Of a stretch of 64,000 nt of DNA, positions 8,040-16,462 are shown in pieces (within the stretch, counting starts at the first letter, position 1; each line of letters begins with the position of its first letter). Both the position numbers and the translations under genes were made by a program. Under the pieces are notes generated by a model. It did not search any database. It was not told where the DNA came from and saw only the letters and a program-made list of their open reading frames with translations. Source of the DNA: Caldilineaceae bacterium (GTDB lineage: Bacteria; Chloroflexota; Anaerolineae; Caldilineales; Caldilineaceae); contig JACKBC010000008.1 in the NCBI GenBank assembly GCA_020634755.1, positions 139,911-203,910 on the forward strand. Reading direction: 5' to 3'.

Positions 8040-8171
8040 AGAAGCTGTCTGAAAGGGTAGTTGAGGTGTGTCACATTCCGGGAAAGGGCCACGAAATCCT
8101 GGTCACATCATGCGCAATTGGCCCTTTCCCGGAATATTTTTGGACCCAATTGTGACTTTTCAGACTGCTTC
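8040..8171. repeat. 132 bp double inverted repeat between convergent genes
   Basis: Outer arms AGAAGCTGTCTGAAA (8040-8054) and TTTCAGACTGCTTCT (8157-8171) enclose inner arms ATTCCGGGAAAGGGCCA and TGGCCCTTTCCCGGAAT. The element lies between btpA and the convergent methyltransferase gene and overlaps that gene's stop codon. It looks like a MITE and could act as a bidirectional transcription barrier. No second copy was seen in the window. Confidence 0.7.
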
Positions 8172-8848
8172 TAAAAACGAAACAGCAAATCGCTAAAGTA
8201 GGTGCTGTTCACGTCAAAATGGACGTTGCTTTCCAGCACCGAGTTGGACACAATGGTGAAATGCCCGTGGAACATGCGTAAATAATCGGCCTGGCTGCGG
8301 CTAATGGCGTAGCGATCTACAAAGTCCAGTTCTTCTGCTTGATATTGAAATTCGCGGTCGGTGGGTACGTTTAAATAGAGATATTTGACGCGCCGAGCCA
8401 GCACGGGCAACACTTGTTCAATTTCCCAATCGGATAAATATTGAAACACGGACGTGCAGACGCCCAGATCAAATGGCGTGCGGTCAGAATCGTGCGCAGT
8501 TTGACACCAGGTGAGCAGGTCCAGATTCACAAGCTGAATCTCGATGGATTCAACTTTGGTTAACGGCTGTTGCAGCGCCAGTTGAAAAATATAGGGCGAA
8601 GGTTCCAGCCCCAACACGCGCTGCGGCAGAAAGACATCGATCATTTGCTGAAAGATGTAGCCCAGCCCAAAGCCAAAATCGGCCAGACTTGCCACCTCAT
8701 AATACTCGGCGTCCAACACAGCCCGCAGCGCCAATGCCTTGCGCCGGGCATTATAAACGCCATCCATTACCTCTGGCTTGGCGTAATTCTCATCCCAATA
8801 TTGACGCGTAAACCCGGCCGCGCCCGGCCCACGCTCTCCTAGACGCAT
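8171..8848 (-). CDS. Class I SAM-dependent methyltransferase
   Basis: This 225-residue protein has methyltransferase motif I as LADFGFGLGYIFQQM, an acidic end of strand 2 (VLGLEPSP), and FDLGVCTSVFQYLSDWE as motif IV/post-motif. The N-terminus (FTRQYWDENYAKPEVMDGVY) resembles small-molecule methyltransferases. The substrate is unknown. It lies 30 bp downstream of an LCP gene on the same strand and may belong to that envelope cluster, though this is only positional. The stop codon is within the terminal arm of the 8040-8171 repeat. Confidence 0.8.
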   Translation of the reverse strand: MRLGERGPGAAGFTRQYWDENYAKPEVMDGVYNARRKALALRAVLDAEYYEVASLADFGFGLGYIFQQMIDVFLPQRVLGLEPSPYIFQLALQQPLTKVESIEIQLVNLDLLTWCQTAHDSDRTPFDLGVCTSVFQYLSDWEIEQVLPVLARRVKYLYLNVPTDREFQYQAEELDFVDRYAISRSQADYLRMFHGHFTIVSNSVLESNVHFDVNSTYFSDLLFRF

Positions 8849-8878
8849 AGATGCCTCATTTGGTGGTCCATTGGATTT

Positions 8879-10300
8879 TTATGGTTTTGGCGTGGGGGTG
8901 GGGAAAATGGGCGCATCAGCCGGTGGCGCGGGACAGACGCCATTTTCGGGCGCCACGGCATTGGCCATGAGCGCACCGGACCAGACGCCATCAATAGTGC
9001 GCTGCACCAAGTCAATATCTACAATGCGCAGCACAGCGCCTCCGCCGGGCGTGGTCCACGGCTGCACTTCCCGCGTGGTCAGCCCGCCGGTGTGGATGCG
9101 GCTGGAATTGAGCGGCAATCCCCACTGGGCCAAATCCACAATATCCAACAAGGTAAGGTCCGTGCTGAATTTTCCCTGCAAAGCTGACCAAAGCTGCGGC
9201 AGCCGCACAATGAGGTTGGCGTTCAACATCTTTTCGCGCAGCGCCCACAGCAGTTGGCGCTGCCGGCGCGTCCGGCCAATATCGCTTTCGCGCAAACGCA
9301 GCCGGGCATACCAGTGAGCAGTCACGCCATCCAGCGTCACATCACCGGCAGGCAGGCTCAAATAGGTCCAGCCACCGGTCGTTATATCCGTAATCGGTTC
9401 GTAAAATGGGCAATCCAGATGGATGGTCACGCCGCCCACGGCGTCGACCAGTTCTTCAAAACCATCCATATCCACACGCACCCAGTGCTGGGTGGGCACG
9501 CCAAAGGTATTGCTAATCACCGCAGAGACCAGCGCCGGTCCCCCGCCTTCCACATTGAGGCTGCGCTCGCCAATAATGTCAGCCGTGTTTATGCGGTCCC
9601 AGCCGTGGCCGGGGATGGGCACATAGGTATCACGCGGAATGCTAAAAACCGCCGCGCGGCGCTGCACGCGATCCACTCCCACGACAATGATTACATCCGT
9701 GCGCCAGATGTCCCACGTCGGTCTGCGATCGGTGCCCAGAATGAGATAGTTTTCGGTTTTGTGCCAACTTTCAATGGGGTTGACCGGCGGCGCCGCTTGC
9801 CAGAGCGATGAAATGGGGACCGGATCGCGCGGGGGCGTGCTGTTGTTCAGCGTATCACTGAGCGCTTGCAGTTCGGCAGTGTCCGTCACCGTTTCGGTGA
9901 CAAAAAGGGCCGGCATAATTTCAGACAGCGGACGATCCAGCACGGCGGGATTCAAAATGCCGTTGACAGGCGCCGCTTCCTGTTCGTCGGCAGGGGCTGG
10001 TTCTGTGGCGATTGGTTCTGTGCTCTCTGGCTGCGCTTGCCCAGTGGTCGCTGAAAGTGCGGTCGACGCGGCAACCTCTGTAGTATTGCTAATGGCATCT
10101 GCCGCTTCCACTGGCCCGCTAGCAGCAGTACTCTGGGTGTTTGCGGTGGGCTGCGAATTGGACAGCCCGCCCGTCTGGTTTTGGATCGCCTGCGCAACCG
10201 ATGAGCGTTCAGACGCCACCTCTGCCGATTGACAAGCCGCCAAAAGCCACAAAACACTACACAAACAAAATAAAATCGAGGGAATAATTCTGCGCTGCAT
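8879..10300 (-). CDS. LytR-CpsA-Psr (LCP) family lipoprotein
   Basis: The ATG at 10300 is preferred over a longer frame. It follows CAGGA and gives a lipoprotein signal (FCLCSVLWLLAAC, Cys23). A Ser/Thr/Ala/Pro-rich linker of ~150 residues follows, then the LCP domain: LILGTDRR, WRTDVIIVVG, AVFSIPRDTYV, DRINTADIIGE, GGGPALVSAV and VDAVGGVTIHLDCPF. LCP enzymes attach glycopolymers from polyprenyl-phosphate carriers to the peptidoglycan or other wall polymers. The conserved Arg and Asp residues for pyrophosphate binding are present. It is a paralogue of the next gene (10420-11643), same strand, so the pair arose by tandem duplication. Confidence 0.88.
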   Translation of the reverse strand: MQRRIIPSILFCLCSVLWLLAACQSAEVASERSSVAQAIQNQTGGLSNSQPTANTQSTAASGPVEAADAISNTTEVAASTALSATTGQAQPESTEPIATEPAPADEQEAAPVNGILNPAVLDRPLSEIMPALFVTETVTDTAELQALSDTLNNSTPPRDPVPISSLWQAAPPVNPIESWHKTENYLILGTDRRPTWDIWRTDVIIVVGVDRVQRRAAVFSIPRDTYVPIPGHGWDRINTADIIGERSLNVEGGGPALVSAVISNTFGVPTQHWVRVDMDGFEELVDAVGGVTIHLDCPFYEPITDITTGGWTYLSLPAGDVTLDGVTAHWYARLRLRESDIGRTRRQRQLLWALREKMLNANLIVRLPQLWSALQGKFSTDLTLLDIVDLAQWGLPLNSSRIHTGGLTTREVQPWTTPGGGAVLRIVDIDLVQRTIDGVWSGALMANAVAPENGVCPAPPADAPIFPTPTPKP

Positions 10301-10419
10301 AGTGATATTCCTGATGGGATCCACGATTAAGTATTCACGGAAAACCTTGGCGCCGCCATCACGTGTAACTGCGGCGTAAACCGTAAATCCAAGTCGCAAA
10401 TCTGGGCTAGTGAATCAAT

Positions 10420-11643
10420 TTACTCGTTTGCTGGTGCAGCTTCCGGTTCCGGTGTAGCCGTGGCGTCAGCAGGAGTGGTTTGCGCATTATTATAGGGCAC
10501 CACCGGCACACCTTGCGGTACAGGCGCACAGGCTGCGCTGTCGCTCTGACGGTTGGTGTCGCTCATGGGCTGTGCATCCCAAATGCCATCTATTACGGCG
10601 CGCACCAGATACGGGTTATTGATTTGCAAAACCGCGGCGCCGCTTTCCGTGGTAATCGGCTGCAACTGCTGCATGGTAATGCCGGCGGCATGCACATTGG
10701 TCGCATCAAACGTAATGCCAACACGTACCAGATCTACCATCTGCAGCAGCGAGAGATCGGTAGAAAAAAGGCCATTGAGCGCCGACCACAGTTCGGGAAA
10801 ACGGGCCAGCAAATTGGTGCTGACCAGCTGATTGCGCAGCGCCCACAGAAATTGCCGCTGCCGCCGCGCCCGCCCAATATCACTTTCGCGCAGGCGCAGG
10901 CGCGTAAACCAGTGGGCCGTGCGTCCATCCATGAGCACATCGCCAGCAGGCAGCGTAAAGTATTCCCACTGATTGGTATCCAAATTCAAGATGGGTTCAA
11001 AGAACGGACAGTCCAAATGGACGGTGACCCCACCAATCGCGTCCACCAACGCTTCAAAGCCCTGCATTTCGACGCGCACCCAATGTGTGGTTTCGATGCC
11101 CAACGTGTTTTTCAAAATCTGTGAAATCAGCGCCGGTCCGCCCCCCTCTATATTCATCTCCTTTTCGCCCAAATAATCGGCGCGGTTAATACGCTGCATG
11201 CCATAATTGGGTATCTCAACATAGAGATCACGCGGAATGCTCAAAACGGCAGCGCGGCCATTCTGTCTATCCAACCCCACCACGATGATCACATCGGTGC
11301 GCCAAACGCTTTCATTGCCCCGTCGATCGGTTCCCAAAATCAAGAAGTTTTCCGTATTCTGCCAGGCTGGAGAGGGCGCGTTTAAATCGATCCGCTCCAT
11401 GAGCTCCGTCATTGCCGGAACCGTGGGCGCAGCCGGCATCTGCACCGGCACAGGGGGCGGCGTGGGCTGGGGGGCGATCAGCAAACGCGGTTTGATGGGC
11501 GGCAGTGGGCGGTCATCAGCCGCTTGCGCCAGGGCGCTGCCGCTGGTGAGCGGCAGCGGGAATACAGAGGCAACGATGGATAAAATTAGCAAATATGGGA
11601 TGAATAATCGCAACTTGGAGGAGATGCTCATTCGGTTTAGCAT
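10420..11643 (-). CDS. LytR-CpsA-Psr (LCP) family protein
   Basis: Starting at ATG 11643 (preceded by TAGGATT), the 407-residue protein has a secretory signal or membrane anchor (LRLFIPYLLILSIVASVF), a short proline-rich linker and an LCP domain with FLILGTDRRG, WRTDVIIVVGLDR, AVLSIPRDLYV, MQRINRADYLGE and VDAIGGVTVHLDCPFF. Unlike its paralogue at 8879-10300 it has no obvious lipobox, so the two copies appear to differ in anchoring. Predicted role: transfer of a glycopolymer onto the cell wall. An alternative ATG lies four codons in (11631). Confidence 0.88.
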   Translation of the reverse strand: MLNRMSISSKLRLFIPYLLILSIVASVFPLPLTSGSALAQAADDRPLPPIKPRLLIAPQPTPPPVPVQMPAAPTVPAMTELMERIDLNAPSPAWQNTENFLILGTDRRGNESVWRTDVIIVVGLDRQNGRAAVLSIPRDLYVEIPNYGMQRINRADYLGEKEMNIEGGGPALISQILKNTLGIETTHWVRVEMQGFEALVDAIGGVTVHLDCPFFEPILNLDTNQWEYFTLPAGDVLMDGRTAHWFTRLRLRESDIGRARRQRQFLWALRNQLVSTNLLARFPELWSALNGLFSTDLSLLQMVDLVRVGITFDATNVHAAGITMQQLQPITTESGAAVLQINNPYLVRAVIDGIWDAQPMSDTNRQSDSAACAPVPQGVPVVPYNNAQTTPADATATPEPEAAPANE

Positions 11644-11719
11644 AGAGAATCCTACAACAAAATGTGCACAATTATACTCAGTACACCGCAACGATGTTGG
11701 CCATATGGGCATCAATCGC

Positions 11720-12283
11720 CTACACAAGCAAGGCGTCAAAGAGCGCTTGGCTAAGCGGATAATAAAACCGATGCGGCCCAAAGAAATCTGCCAAATTGGT
11801 GTGACCACGCGCTTTATATTGATGCGCCTGATGGATCATTTCCAACGTATCCGCATCTTTCACCAGGCGGGCTTCAGCCGAAGCCGCTTCGTTATACTCC
11901 TGGCAGAGCGCCTGGTCCTGAGTCGAGCTGGGCAAATCGCCCAAAATCTGGCTGAGGGCGGCGGCTTCCGCCGCGTGCTTTACCTGGCTACCGATTAATT
12001 GAGTTGTGCGTTTGGGAAAGTCGGTGACTACGCTTTCGGCCAGATCGTGCAGCAGCGCCATGCGCACGGCCTTGGCCACATCCACGGGGCCGTCCAGCCC
12101 TTGATTGGCCCAGTCTGCATTGATCTGTTCGCCCAAATAGAGCACCAGCAGCGCCGTTACGCACGTATGCTCGGCAATGCTTTCGGGGGCGGCCACCCCG
12201 GCAAAAAGCCAACCCGTACGCGGCAGATGCTTCAAATGGTTGGCCTGTGCGAGCAGATTGAGCAATGATTGCAGCTGATCCAT
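11720..12283 (-). CDS. HD-domain phosphohydrolase (YfbR/HDDC2-like 5'-deoxynucleotidase)
   Basis: The 187-residue protein has the metal-binding set of the HD superfamily: H39 in SIAEHT, H79-D80 in ALLHDLAES, and D143 in LVKDADTLEM. This spacing matches the HD_3 group that includes YfbR-type 5'-nucleotidases acting on dNMPs. Its ATG overlaps the cinA stop as TAATG, so translation is probably coupled to cinA. Together the two would form a nucleotide-metabolism or damage-related pair. Confidence 0.85.
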   Translation of the reverse strand: MDQLQSLLNLLAQANHLKHLPRTGWLFAGVAAPESIAEHTCVTALLVLYLGEQINADWANQGLDGPVDVAKAVRMALLHDLAESVVTDFPKRTTQLIGSQVKHAAEAAALSQILGDLPSSTQDQALCQEYNEAASAEARLVKDADTLEMIHQAHQYKARGHTNLADFFGPHRFYYPLSQALFDALLV

Positions 12284-13524
12284 TATGGCTGTTCAAACAT
12301 GCGCCAGAGCAACATCAATACTTGATTGCCCAGCCGCACTTGTGAATATTCATCGCGACCGCCAAAGCCATAGCGGTGCGTCGTCACTTGATGCGCATCG
12401 GCAATGGCGATCCACGTTTCGCCGCGGCGCTGGCCATAGATGCCCTCATCCTCACCGCTGCTGCCCATAACGGCCACGCCCAACGTGGCCCGTCCGGCAT
12501 CGCGCACGCGCTCGGCCAGCATGCCCACACCATCGGCGCTAAATGGCTCTACCGCTGCCGGCAGCGTAAATGCCGATGGCAGCTCTTCTGTATCCCAGCT
12601 CCACGCCGCCGCTAGCGGATTTTGCTCAGCCAGGGCGCTCGCCAGGCGGGTGGCAATTTGCCCAGATGTATTGCTTTCCAGCAGGGCAAGCGTCGCGCCC
12701 CGCGCGCGCAGCATGCGCGCCACCACCAATTCGATGGTTTCTTCCGCCTCGGTGGAAAAAATGTATGGCCCCAACCGCTGGCGCACCGTCTCTTCCAACT
12801 GGTCGATGAGCGCTTCCGCCTCGGCGGCATTGGCGGCGCGTGCGGTAATGCGAATATCCACTTGCGCAGTGTGGGCAGCCAACCCCACGCTCGGATTGGC
12901 CGCGGTCATGAGATCGCCAATTTGGTCATCAATGCTGCTTTCGCCAATGCCAATGGTGTGCAGCACGCGCCGCCGAATAATGGCGGCATGGCCCAAACGG
13001 GCGCGCAAATAGGGCAACACGCTCTCGGTCATGAGGTGCTTCATCTCCCGCGGCACGCCCGGCACGGCAATCACGGCGCGTCCCTGCTCGGTTTCCACAA
13101 TAAAGCCGGGCGCCGTTCCCACCGGGTTTTCAATAATGGTCGCGCCCCGCGGAATGTAAGCCTGCTGGCGATTGTTATCGGTCATGGCGACGCCAAAGCG
13201 GGCAAAGCGCTCTTGCAAAGTCTGCAACGCGCCTTGGTGCAGCTCTAGCGGACAGCCGGTGGCGTTGGCAATGGCCTGGCGCGTAATATCATCCACCGTG
13301 GGGCCGAGCCCCCCAGAGACAATAATGGCGTCACTGCGGCTCAGGCCCAGCTCAATCACGCCGCGCACGCGCGCTTCATTATCCCCCACCGTGGTCTTGT
13401 AATAGAGATTCACGCCGGCTTCACGCAGCTGTTGCGCCATCCATGCCGCGTTGGTATCCACAATCTCGCCCAGCAGAATTTCGGTGCCGGTCGTTACAAT
13501 CTCTGCGGACAAACTACTGCTCAT
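12283..13524 (-). CDS. cinA: CinA-family protein (MoCF domain plus diverged amidase domain)
   Basis: The 413-residue length is normal for CinA. The N-terminal COG1058 domain (about 1-170) has GTEILLGEIVDTNAAWMA, SGGLGPTVDDITRQAIA, GTAPGF and PGVPREM; in other bacteria this domain hydrolyses ADP-ribose or NMN-like pyrophosphates. The C-terminal part (about 255-413) corresponds to the PncC nicotinamide-nucleotide amidase, but the usual ESCTGG motif reads ESNTSGQ and the next segment is poorly conserved, so amidase activity is doubtful. It overlaps the HD gene. The start at 13524 has only a weak Shine-Dalgarno. Confidence 0.9.
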   Translation of the reverse strand: MSSSLSAEIVTTGTEILLGEIVDTNAAWMAQQLREAGVNLYYKTTVGDNEARVRGVIELGLSRSDAIIVSGGLGPTVDDITRQAIANATGCPLELHQGALQTLQERFARFGVAMTDNNRQQAYIPRGATIIENPVGTAPGFIVETEQGRAVIAVPGVPREMKHLMTESVLPYLRARLGHAAIIRRRVLHTIGIGESSIDDQIGDLMTAANPSVGLAAHTAQVDIRITARAANAAEAEALIDQLEETVRQRLGPYIFSTEAEETIELVVARMLRARGATLALLESNTSGQIATRLASALAEQNPLAAAWSWDTEELPSAFTLPAAVEPFSADGVGMLAERVRDAGRATLGVAVMGSSGEDEGIYGQRRGETWIAIADAHQVTTHRYGFGGRDEYSQVRLGNQVLMLLWRMFEQP

Positions 13525-13569
13525 TGCTGCGGTCCGTTCAGTAAAAAAAAGAAGGAGAGAAAAGAATCA

Positions 13570-13630
13570 ACCACAGATTTCACAAGGCCCATTGCTTTCC
13601 CCAACCGGTATGAGCGGCGTAATCTGTGGT
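13570..13630. repeat. Short inverted repeat, ACCACAGATT arms
   Basis: ACCACAGATT (13570-13579) is matched by AATCTGTGGT (13621-13630) in the gap upstream of cinA. It may be a repeat relic. The gap holds no gene. Confidence 0.5.
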
Positions 13631-13660
13631 GAATATGAGATGGTAGTGCGATTGTATATA

Positions 13661-13749
13661 CAGTAAATCGCAACGGCAAGCGATGGGGCTGGATTCTCCA
13701 AACGAGACCGATGCCCCAATCGCCAACACCGTTGCGGTGTATTGATATA
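13661..13749. repeat. Dispersed repeat family R2, copy A
   Basis: This ~85 bp unit contains AATCGCAACGGCAAGCGATG at the left, a core GATTCTCCAAACGAGACCGA, and CCAACACCGTTGCGGTGT at the right. The ends GCAACGGC and CCGTTGC are inverted. Other copies are at 39031-39116 (reverse), 57464-57540 and 59485-59580. The copy ends four bases before the stop codon of the CpXC gene. Confidence 0.85.
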
Positions 13750-13752
13750 GGG

Positions 13753-15348
13753 TTACCCCATCATGGCGATTTGGCCACGCAAGGTTTTTAGGCGATTGGC
13801 GGGTTCGGTTTGGCCATTATCGCGGAATTGTTTTTCGACAGCGCTGAGCGCCTCTTTAAAATCACTGTTAATGAGGCTGCGGTTTTCTTGCACCAGTTTA
13901 CGCGCGGCATTGATATCGGGCGCCTGCACAATTTGCTGCAGCAGGCGAATCTCGGCAGGCAAGCTTTCTTCCAGCATGGCAAGCGCCAGCTGGTACACTT
14001 TTTGCAGCCGGTTTACGGCGGCCGTAGCGTTCTTCTGCTGCGCCGATTGAATATTGGCCGCCAGCAGCGCCAGGAAATTCTCATCGATAAACTCGGCATA
14101 TTCATCCAGGGCCGCCTGCGTATCGGTGGCCTGCAGCACTTCTTGCAAAACTTGCTGCATCTGCTGCATCACAGCCTGCCGGCTCTGCTGCTGTTGCGCC
14201 TGCATCTCCATGATCAGCTGCCGCAGCTCTTCAAGCTTGGTGCGGGCTTCTTCATCCGAGGCCTGCTCAATGCGGTCCGCCAACAGCATGAGGAACTGAT
14301 AATCTAGCATGGGAGCCGCCGACATAGCCAGCGCGCCCACCACATCTTCGCCATCCTCTTCCGACCAGGCCTTGGTGATCATCTCCAAGAGCTGTTCGCG
14401 CGTGGTCTCTTCGGTGATCTGATCCAGCAGCCCCCGGACTTTGTCCTGTCGTTTTTTGAGCTCCCGGCCAGCTTCGGTGCTTTCCATCAGCTTCTGGCGC
14501 AGAGCCATGAGCCCACTGGCCGCCTCGCGCTGCCCCTGGCCCATCAAGCCCATGACGGCCTGCTCCAACATGGCAAAAAATTCGCGATCCACCAGGTGGC
14601 CGCTGCGCTCCAACACAATGGCAAGCGCCTTTTCATCTCCCAACAGCGGCAACAAACGCTGCAGCAGCTGCGATTGTTCGCTGCGTTTGCGCAACATTTC
14701 AGGCGTAACGCCTTCAAATCCCCACAGCTTTTCGATGAGCCGATTCCAGTCAAAGAACTGCTGCGGCGTCAACAGATACCCTTTGCGCTCTTCGGCAGGA
14801 ATGGTGCGCATGAGCATCTGCGTCAACTGGCCAATCACGCGCTGCGCGTCCATATCGTTGGTCTGCGCGCCCTGCGGGACAAATGCCGCCAAAAACTTGT
14901 TCTCGGGATCATGAATCAACATGGGCGCTCCCAATTGCACAGCGGCGTTGCACGATGGACAGACGCCCAGATTGACCTGGCCGCCCAACAGTGCGCTGCG
15001 CAGCTCGGGATTTGCCCCCAGATCCACAATATTAAAGACAGCCGCCGTATAGGGGGTCTGGCAGTTGGGACACTGAATTTGGGCCCCCGAAGGCGGAAAT
15101 TTAAAATCGATCTGCGGGCGCCCCGCGCCCTGCCGCGGTTGGGCGGCAGGCGCCGCTGGAGACGGTGGTTCTGCCGCGGGCGGCGCGGCCTGCTCGCCGG
15201 CTGTCTTTGCCGGTTCTACCGGTTTGGGCGCTGCATTTTCTTTCTTGTGGCTGCCAAATCCTTTGGGCAACACAAGCCCGCTGCTCTGTGCTTCCCCTTC
15301 GTTTGATTGGGGTTTTTTATCCTGGCCGGGCAGTAAAATTCCACTCAT
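13753..15348 (-). CDS. CpXC-domain zinc-ribbon protein with long helical C-terminus
   Basis: The 531-residue protein starts with a Pro/Ala-rich disordered segment (about 1-80). A zinc ribbon follows, with two Cys-Pro-x-Cys knuckles at C93/C96 and C130/C133 (IQCPNCQTPY and GVCPSCNAAV), the CpXC arrangement. From about residue 200 it is long amphipathic helices rich in Gln, Glu and Leu (for example MEMQAQQQQSRQAVMQQMQQ), probably coiled coil. CpXC proteins are common in Chloroflexota and have no assigned function. There is no signal peptide, so it is likely cytoplasmic. Confidence 0.8.
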   Translation of the reverse strand: MSGILLPGQDKKPQSNEGEAQSSGLVLPKGFGSHKKENAAPKPVEPAKTAGEQAAPPAAEPPSPAAPAAQPRQGAGRPQIDFKFPPSGAQIQCPNCQTPYTAAVFNIVDLGANPELRSALLGGQVNLGVCPSCNAAVQLGAPMLIHDPENKFLAAFVPQGAQTNDMDAQRVIGQLTQMLMRTIPAEERKGYLLTPQQFFDWNRLIEKLWGFEGVTPEMLRKRSEQSQLLQRLLPLLGDEKALAIVLERSGHLVDREFFAMLEQAVMGLMGQGQREAASGLMALRQKLMESTEAGRELKKRQDKVRGLLDQITEETTREQLLEMITKAWSEEDGEDVVGALAMSAAPMLDYQFLMLLADRIEQASDEEARTKLEELRQLIMEMQAQQQQSRQAVMQQMQQVLQEVLQATDTQAALDEYAEFIDENFLALLAANIQSAQQKNATAAVNRLQKVYQLALAMLEESLPAEIRLLQQIVQAPDINAARKLVQENRSLINSDFKEALSAVEKQFRDNGQTEPANRLKTLRGQIAMMG

Positions 15349-15870
15349 AAGATTTGCTCAGTTCTAGTGTTATATTGCAGTTGCCGATAAGCAAAAGCGC
15401 ATGCACCGCATATGGTGGTAAATGAGACATAGAAATGCCTTACGTCATGCGGTTGCATAATTTCCGTAAATGGTCATAACCTATTTATTGTATCGCACAA
15501 TTGGGAATGTTCCCAAAGCGATTGGACAGAGTGTTAAATAAATCGTCAGCGATTTAATCCCAGCCGCTGCTACAGCTTCTCCATATTCGCCTCCAAACCG
15601 AAACACACCCGTATGATATGGCTTACCATGACCCACATCCCTCTTGCCCCGAGTGAAGGCCAGGTGCGCCGTGCGGTCCGCGGCCGCTGTGACGGCGCAG
15701 ACAACGTCTGGCCGTGCGTCGCACATGGGTATAGACTGGAACGATTCTCGTGGACAGTGTGCGACGCACCGGTCGCAAACCCATCTGTTTCGCCTGATGC
15801 TCTACGACCGGTGCAACGCACAGATCCATTCGCCCCACTTGTAGGTAAAGCTTAGATGATATGGGGAGAG
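15349..15870. other. Intergenic region without a recognisable gene
   Basis: This 520 bp stretch separates the divergent CpXC and crcB genes. It contains a pair GTGCGTCGCACA (about 15713) and TGTGCGACGCAC (about 15757) that could form a stem and resembles the inner arms of family R1. Short open frames occur on both strands, but none has a ribosome-binding site with a credible product. Confidence 0.5.
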
Positions 15871-15899
15871 GTGACTTCAACCGGCAGTTGGTTTATAAT
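15871..15899 (+). promoter_or_regulatory. Probable promoter of crcB
   Basis: GTGACT (15871-15876) and TATAAT (15894-15899) are spaced by 17 bases. The predicted leader is only about 55 nt, too short for a normal fluoride riboswitch plus expression platform. Confidence 0.6.
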
Positions 15900-15962
15900 C
15901 ATTAGATCGCAACAAGCTCAGCTGCGAATGAGAATTACAGTAAAATTAAGAAAGCAGAAATC

Positions 15963-16334
15963 ATGTCTGATATTTTGATGGTCGGCTTGGGTGGCTTTAT
16001 GGGGGCCATTTTGCGCTTTTTGGTAACGGCCACAGTACAACGCAGTGTGGACACCAATTGGCCCGTTGGCACATTCGTGGTCAACATTTTGGGCTGTTTC
16101 ATCATCGGCTACCTATCCCAAATTGCCGAAACGCGTCAATGGCTCACCCTGGAGATGCGGCTCTTTATGGTCACTGGATTTTTGGGCGCATTCACCACCT
16201 TTTCCACCTTTGGCAATGAGAGCGTGGCGCTGCTCCAACGCAACGAATCGTTCGCGGCCTTGGCCTATGTGGGTCTGCATCTGCTGGTGGGCTTTAGCGC
16301 GGTCTGGCTGGGACAGCTCTTGGCGGGCCGCTAG
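15963..16334 (+). CDS. crcB: Fluoride ion channel CrcB/FluC
   Basis: The 123-residue protein with four hydrophobic helices is the standard FluC size. R19, N41 in VVNILGCF, and the Phe-rich signature GFLGAFTTFSTFGNE at about 72-86 are the residues that line the fluoride pore and central Na+ site. It forms an antiparallel dimer in the membrane and lets toxic fluoride escape. It has its own promoter. Only one crcB is present, so a homodimer is expected. The Shine-Dalgarno is weak. Confidence 0.94.
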   Translation: MSDILMVGLGGFMGAILRFLVTATVQRSVDTNWPVGTFVVNILGCFIIGYLSQIAETRQWLTLEMRLFMVTGFLGAFTTFSTFGNESVALLQRNESFAALAYVGLHLLVGFSAVWLGQLLAGR

Positions 16335-16346
16335 CCGTATCGGCTA

Positions 16347-16434
16347 TTATACTGAGCACTGAATGAGAACCAGCGTTTTGTTGCTCCTGTTGAGCCTATT
16401 GACAACGCCGGTTCTGATCTCAACCGTAGTATAA
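16347..16434. repeat. Palindromic dispersed repeat, family R3, copy 2
   Basis: This is the reverse-oriented homologue of 418-503: TTATACTGAGCACTGAATGA at the left, CTCAACCGTAGTATAA at the right, with arms GAGAACCAGCG and CGCCGGTTCT. It sits between crcB and the RNA methyltransferase gene. Confidence 0.75.
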
Positions 16435-16462
16435 GATTGAATGGCGATGACGGGATGCCAAG

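Noticed and set aside
15841..15962. Fluoride riboswitch ahead of crcB
   Set aside because: I could not find the conserved GG-GATGG...pseudoknot pattern, and the predicted leader (~55 nt) is too short.
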